64,000 bases of DNA from an uncultured Rothia sp. GTDB lineage: Bacteria; Actinomycetota; Actinomycetes; Actinomycetales; Micrococcaceae. The stretch covers positions 62,001 to 126,000 of the forward strand of contig CAMIIO010000004.1 in NCBI GenBank assembly GCA_946221065.1, given 5' to 3'. The stretch's first letter is position 1. Each line of letters starts with the position of its first letter. This document shows, in pieces, positions 60,611 to 64,000 of the stretch. The position numbers and the translations under genes are program-made. Under the pieces are notes generated by a model. The model did no database searches. It was not told where the DNA came from and saw only the letters and a program-made list of their open reading frames with translations.

Positions 60611-60671
60611 GGTCTCTGTTGAAGACCGTGAAGTTGTTAAAGCACACCCTAATTTCTAGCGTGTGCTTTTT
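60611..60671 (+). promoter_or_regulatory. Terminator-like leader structure of whiB1
   Basis: Two hairpins precede whiB1: GGTCT/AGACC (60611-60627) and AAAGCACAC/GTGTGCTTT (60639-60669), the second followed by TT and then the ribosome-binding site. No plus-strand gene lies immediately upstream, so the second hairpin lies in the whiB1 leader itself and may act as an attenuator. Confidence 0.55.
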
Positions 60672-60697
60672 GAGCCTCTGATAAGGAGAACGTGCCG

Positions 60698-60946
60698 ATG
60701 GATTGGCGTAGCCGTGCTGCTTGCCTAGAGAAAGATCCCGAACTGTTTTTCCCCGTGGGAAACACCGGTCCGGCACTACTTCAGATTGAAGAAGCTAAAA
60801 CGGTTTGCCGTAACTGCACCGTCATGGACACATGCCTCAAATGGGCCATCGAATCCGGCCAGGATTCCGGCGTATGGGGTGGCATGAGTGAAGATGAGCG
60901 TCGCGCCATGAAGCGTCGTGCAGCGCGCGCTCGTCGTGCCTCCTAG
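60698..60946 (+). CDS. whiB1: WhiB-family iron-sulfur regulator WhiB1
   Basis: An 82-residue WhiB protein. The [4Fe-4S]-binding cysteines are in RAACLEKDPELFFPVGN, TVCRNCTVMDTCLKWA (C-x2-C-x5-C), with the GVWGGMSEDERRAMKRR turn and basic DNA-binding tail. The sequence matches mycobacterial WhiB1 closely in the N-terminal MDWRSRAAC and the GxWGG turn. WhiB1 in mycobacteria is essential and nitric-oxide sensitive and works with the housekeeping sigma factor (established there). ATG at 60698 gives an AGGAG 9 bases upstream; a GTG at 60692 is too close to it. It is followed by a strong terminator. Confidence 0.94.
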   Translation: MDWRSRAACLEKDPELFFPVGNTGPALLQIEEAKTVCRNCTVMDTCLKWAIESGQDSGVWGGMSEDERRAMKRRAARARRAS

Positions 60947-60964
60947 CTTTAAAACCTTAGTAGT

Positions 60965-60996
60965 AAAAAAGCCGCACCTTATCGGTGCGGCTTTTT
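60965..60996. terminator. Bidirectional terminator between whiB1 and pdtaS
   Basis: AAAAAGCCGCACC pairs with GGTGCGGCTTTTT (13 bp, five-base loop) with A and T runs on both sides. It ends whiB1 on the plus strand and the histidine kinase gene on the minus strand. Confidence 0.93.
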
Positions 60997-61005
60997 CTTA
61001 AAGTT

Positions 61006-62574
61006 TTATTGCCCCTGCGTAGAAAGATAGGCCTTAATAATAACTTTTGTTCCGCGTGGCTGTGCAGGTTCCCAGCGAATGCTACCGTTCAACTCGCTAG
61101 CCACTAGGGTTCGTACAATTTGCATGCCTAACCCTTCGGCACCTCGATTCTCTCGATAGGCTCTTACTCCAGACTCTTCTACAGGACGATCGGTCATTCC
61201 TCTACCGTTATCGGTAATGGTAACGGTCAAGTTTTTTTCTCCCTGATTATCAAGACTCTGTTCAGCAGTGAGGGTTACCGTTCCTTGATTGTCTTGAATA
61301 CCGTGTTCGACGGCGTTCGCCACAATCTCGTTAATCACCAGTGCAAGTGGAGTAGCAAATTGGCTAGGTAACGTTCCAAAAGATCCCTCAAGGACGGTAC
61401 GAATCTGCTGGCCGGGTGAAGCAAGTTCTGCCGCAAGGTGAAATTGACGCTGAATCAGCTCATCAAAATCTACGTCCTGAGTGAGTCCCTGGGAGAGGGC
61501 CTCATGTACCATGGCAATCGTGGCTACTCGTCGCATAGCCTGTTCTAGCCCTTGCTTCGCCTCATCTGTTTGCATGCGGCGGGCTTGAAGCCGTAATAAA
61601 GCTGAGACGGTTTGAAGATTATTTTTAACGCGGTGATGGATTTCTCGGATGGTGGCGTCTTTTGTCATCAGCTCCAGCTCGCGTCGTCGCAGCTCAGAAA
61701 CATCTCTACACAAAAGAATCGCTCCATACCGTTCCTCCCCTAAAGGGGTTGAACGACGAAGAGGTATAGCGCGAAAAGTTACGCTGGTAGAGCGCACTTT
61801 GATTTCACTACGCCAGGGCATTCTACCGGTAAGAACCATCGGCAGGGTTTCATCAGCTTTTTCATCCGGAGAAAGTAAGGCACGGGTAAGTTCCACCAGC
61901 CGGGCATCTTCTAGCGGTTCCCTCGCTCCGAGTCGCTTATAAATTGATGCAGCATTGGGCGAGGCAAAGAGAACTTTTCCTTCAGCGTCTAACGTCAAAA
62001 TGCCGTCGCTAACACGCGGATTACCCCGAGAGGTTCCAATCGGATCGCCAAACTCTGGCCAGGCTGCACGAGAAATCATCTGCACCAGCTCTTGAGCTAC
62101 GTTCTTATACACCAACTCAATACGAGGAGGAGTGCGCGAGCCAAAGTACTCGGTATGCATGGTGAGCAAACCAATAGTGCGGTGATCTCTCATTAGAGGA
62201 ACCACTTTAGTGTTCAGAACAAGCCCGGTAACACTTTCAGTATCTTGCAAGCTGAGAGGCTTTTGCTGCACCCATGTTTGCTGGGCAAAAGTACACAGGG
62301 TGGGGGGCATAGAGATACCAACCATGTCTTTATGAAAGACCGTGTGTACGGTTGAAGGACGCACCTGCGCAACACTCAAAAAGTTATGCTCTTTCTGCCC
62401 AAATCCGGTAAGAGCAGCCTCCGCAAAGGTATCTGGATGGGCCGGTAACCATAGGAGAAGATCTGCGTGCGCGGTGTCGGCCAGAATTTGCCAGTCGCCA
62501 ATCAGCAAATGGAGCCATTCTTTATCTGCAGGGCTAAGATGTGCGCCGTTCAGCGAGGTGTCAGCAAAAGACAA
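61006..62574 (-). CDS. pdtaS: HisKA_2-family sensor histidine kinase, PdtaS-like
   Basis: A 522-residue soluble sensor kinase. The N-terminal ~150 residues are GAF-like, a PAS-like region (DGILTLDAEGKVLFASPNAA) is at about 190-290, and the HisKA_2 phosphoacceptor is EIHHRVKNNLQTVSALLRL (His near residue 311). The ATPase part has NEIVANAVEHGI (N box) and DNGRGMTDRP. In mycobacteria PdtaS signals to the antiterminator PdtaR and responds to copper and NO (established there). No response regulator is adjacent. No membrane helix is seen, so it is cytosolic. ATG at 62574. Confidence 0.93.
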   Translation of the reverse strand: MSFADTSLNGAHLSPADKEWLHLLIGDWQILADTAHADLLLWLPAHPDTFAEAALTGFGQKEHNFLSVAQVRPSTVHTVFHKDMVGISMPPTLCTFAQQTWVQQKPLSLQDTESVTGLVLNTKVVPLMRDHRTIGLLTMHTEYFGSRTPPRIELVYKNVAQELVQMISRAAWPEFGDPIGTSRGNPRVSDGILTLDAEGKVLFASPNAASIYKRLGAREPLEDARLVELTRALLSPDEKADETLPMVLTGRMPWRSEIKVRSTSVTFRAIPLRRSTPLGEERYGAILLCRDVSELRRRELELMTKDATIREIHHRVKNNLQTVSALLRLQARRMQTDEAKQGLEQAMRRVATIAMVHEALSQGLTQDVDFDELIQRQFHLAAELASPGQQIRTVLEGSFGTLPSQFATPLALVINEIVANAVEHGIQDNQGTVTLTAEQSLDNQGEKNLTVTITDNGRGMTDRPVEESGVRAYRENRGAEGLGMQIVRTLVASELNGSIRWEPAQPRGTKVIIKAYLSTQGQ

Positions 62575-62649
62575 GGAATCCCTCCCGAGAATATGAAGTC
62601 ACCTTGATTCTATCGGCTTCTTATTCACCGGGAGGTTTACCTCTGATTG

Positions 62650-64000
62650 TTAGGAAGATTTCCGAAGTTTATTCCACCAACTAGATGATTTTTGCGTGGA
62701 TTCACGGGTTGCTTTAGCCAGAGGCTTCTGATCAGAACCTTGCCCCGGGATACTAGCTGATGCCGTGATAGGGGAAAGAACCGATTCGAGGAGCTCTTCA
62801 ATCGCGCGAGTTACTGGCTGTTTCTTGGCACATTCGGTCAGGGCTCTGCCCGAAAGCCACGCCTGGTCCAGGCTTTTTTGATCCCACGGAATAAACCCCT
62901 GTAAAGGTAGCTCAGGGCCAAACCGGTTCCATGTTTGCTGCAATTGCGCCTGCGGGTTTTTACCCACAGACTCCTCACGTACTTTATTCACCCATACCTG
63001 CAGTTTAGAGGCTTCTACTTCTAGACTGTGGTGGGTCAGCAATTCATCAACTGCTTTAAAAAGTCTGGGGATACCCAGCACGTCCGCATTCCCCAGTATT
63101 ATCACCGTATCTGAGTTCTCAAGCGCTGTTAGTGTGGCCGCGTTTCGTCGCGGAGCTACGCCGTCAAAACTTAGTTCTTCGTCAGCTTCAATCGAAAACC
63201 CGGTATCTATAATCACAAGCTCATAGTGCTGTTGAATCAGCTGAAGTAAAGCCGATAAAGAAGCAGGCCTAATTTCGGGCCAACGGTCTGCACGGGTAAT
63301 ACCGGTAATAATATCTAAAGAATCGGCGCCCAGCTTTACCGTGGAAACTGTCTCTGCCACATGTTCAGCTTGAAGTTGACCACGATCTGCAAGGTGACAC
63401 AGCTGAGCCAGCCCCGAGTAGTCATCTAACATTCCAATCAGCGCACTAATAGCTGGGTAGTATGTATCGGCATCGACTAAACATACTTTTTTGCCCGACG
63501 CCGCGGCACAGGCTGCAAGGTTCAACGCCACGGTGCTTCGTCCGGGAGATCCTCCCGTGCCCCAGACCGACACAAGTTGCCCTTGCCTGAAATTATTTTC
63601 TTCTACCTTAGAGACATCTGAGTAATCATCTGCTACTGAACCGGTAGGTTTATCGGCACCAAATACCGAGGTATCGCTAGTAGACTTTGACTGTTGCTGA
63701 GCTATACGTCCAGATTCTTGCTCGTCTACCGCTTTTTCAATAGCCTTCAGCACTTCGTGGGAATCAGCCAAGGTGCTGATATATCTGATGTTCTCGAACG
63801 GTTGAGGATCCCCTGGATCAACGAGGGCAACCACACCTAGTTCTGCCTCTTCAAGGTGACTCAGTAACGAATGAGTGAGATCTTCAAACCCGCTCACTAA
63901 CAACACGGCTCGAGCAATACCTGTCTGCGCAATACCAATCACATCAGAGAGCTCATGCACATGGCGAGCAACGGTAATCTCTCCACGCACGCTCTCAATA
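62650..64000 (-). CDS. TadZ/CpaE-like ParA/MinD-family ATPase (partial, N-terminus off the window)
   Basis: MinD/ParA-type P-loop ATPase that places pilus machinery at a pole. After a receiver-like N-terminal domain (about 130 residues) comes VWGTGGSPGRSTVALNLAAC, the deviant Walker A, then CLVDADTYYPAISALIGML and LVIIDTGFSIEADEEL. The frame stays open past 63990 to the window edge with no stop, and a receiver-like domain should begin earlier, so the gene is probably truncated by the edge. It ends at 62650. It is the missing TadZ/Ssd partner of the tad operon at 45-50 kb, separated from it by galactan, EssC-like, whiB1 and pdtaS genes. Confidence 0.85.
   Translation of the reverse strand, partial: IESVRGEITVARHVHELSDVIGIAQTGIARAVLLVSGFEDLTHSLLSHLEEAELGVVALVDPGDPQPFENIRYISTLADSHEVLKAIEKAVDEQESGRIAQQQSKSTSDTSVFGADKPTGSVADDYSDVSKVEENNFRQGQLVSVWGTGGSPGRSTVALNLAACAAASGKKVCLVDADTYYPAISALIGMLDDYSGLAQLCHLADRGQLQAEHVAETVSTVKLGADSLDIITGITRADRWPEIRPASLSALLQLIQQHYELVIIDTGFSIEADEELSFDGVAPRRNAATLTALENSDTVIILGNADVLGIPRLFKAVDELLTHHSLEVEASKLQVWVNKVREESVGKNPQAQLQQTWNRFGPELPLQGFIPWDQKSLDQAWLSGRALTECAKKQPVTRAIEELLESVLSPITASASIPGQGSDQKPLAKATRESTQKSSSWWNKLRKSS

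Noticed and set aside
1..64000. Possible CRISPR arrays, insertion sequences, prophage or integrated elements.
   Set aside because: No regularly spaced repeats, transposase, integrase or phage genes were seen; gene order is that of core chromosome.

Overview
The window looks like ordinary chromosome from a moderate-GC actinobacterium of the family Micrococcaceae. Protein content and gene order point to Rothia, close to R. dentocariosa; this is an inference from gene content, since no database was searched. Actinobacterial markers include WhiB1, a fused 2-oxoglutarate dehydrogenase/decarboxylase (Kgd), an ECF SigH/RshA pair, the 24-residue ribosomal protein bL37, Rho with a long charged insertion, and Glf/GlfT2 galactofuran enzymes. 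I see no insertion sequence, integrase, prophage or CRISPR array.

Layout. (1) 1-6,000, minus strand: a three-gene surface-glycan operon (tandem glycosyltransferase, CapD/WbpM-type dehydratase, WecA/MraY-type sugar-phosphate transferase) runs directly into two AtpI-like membrane genes and the start of atpB. (2) 6,300-7,350, plus strand: a lone NAD-dependent epimerase. (3) 7,434-18,952, minus strand: argS-lysA-hom-thrB-rho-prfA-prmC-sua5, the conserved actinobacterial block, here without thrC between hom and thrB and without rpmE between rho and prfA. (4) 19,129-24,666, plus strand: tRNA-Arg(CCG), an alpha/beta hydrolase and a long HrpA helicase. (5) 24,767-29,240: a HIT protein, a metallo-beta-lactamase-fold hydrolase, a Zur-type regulator and a znuABC zinc importer with a Zur-box-like palindrome. 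(6) 29,349-31,791: two CNNM/CorC (DUF21-CBS) membrane proteins. (7) 32,277-36,891: kgd, with a structured leader, and an SGNH hydrolase. (8) 37,053-42,335: bL37, the RshA-SigH stress pair, DoxX, aroA, rsgA and hisN. (9) 42,402-45,947, minus strand: the translation-rescue group prfB-smpB-ssrA, with two related DUF4190-type membrane proteins on either side of ssrA. (10) 45,989-50,537, minus strand: a Tad/Flp pilus operon. (11) 50,924-55,825, minus strand: UDP-galactopyranose mutase, GlfT2-like galactofuranosyltransferase and a Wzm/Wzt exporter. (12) 56,191-60,030, plus strand: an EssC/EccC-like triple ATPase with a degenerate FHA domain. (13) 60,027-64,000: a small membrane protein, whiB1 with a terminator-like leader, a PdtaS histidine kinase, and a TadZ/CpaE-like ATPase cut by the window edge.

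How the genes work together. Two blocks build envelope glycan: the genes at 1-6 kb make and prime nucleotide sugars, and the block at 51-56 kb makes UDP-Galf, polymerises galactofuran and exports it. The Tad genes would assemble thin pili, with their TadZ partner about 12 kb away. The SigH/RshA, WhiB1 and PdtaS genes are redox or signal-responsive regulators. The rest is housekeeping translation, amino-acid and energy metabolism.

The points most worth a second look are the orphan EssC-like ATPase, the terminator-like hairpin inside the whiB1 leader, the two-helix hairpin just before the kgd start, the mirrored SigH-type promoters between sigH and doxX, the paired C-x12-C tailed membrane proteins around ssrA, and several perfect palindromes upstream of genes. 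No gene cluster here clearly forms a wholly new system.
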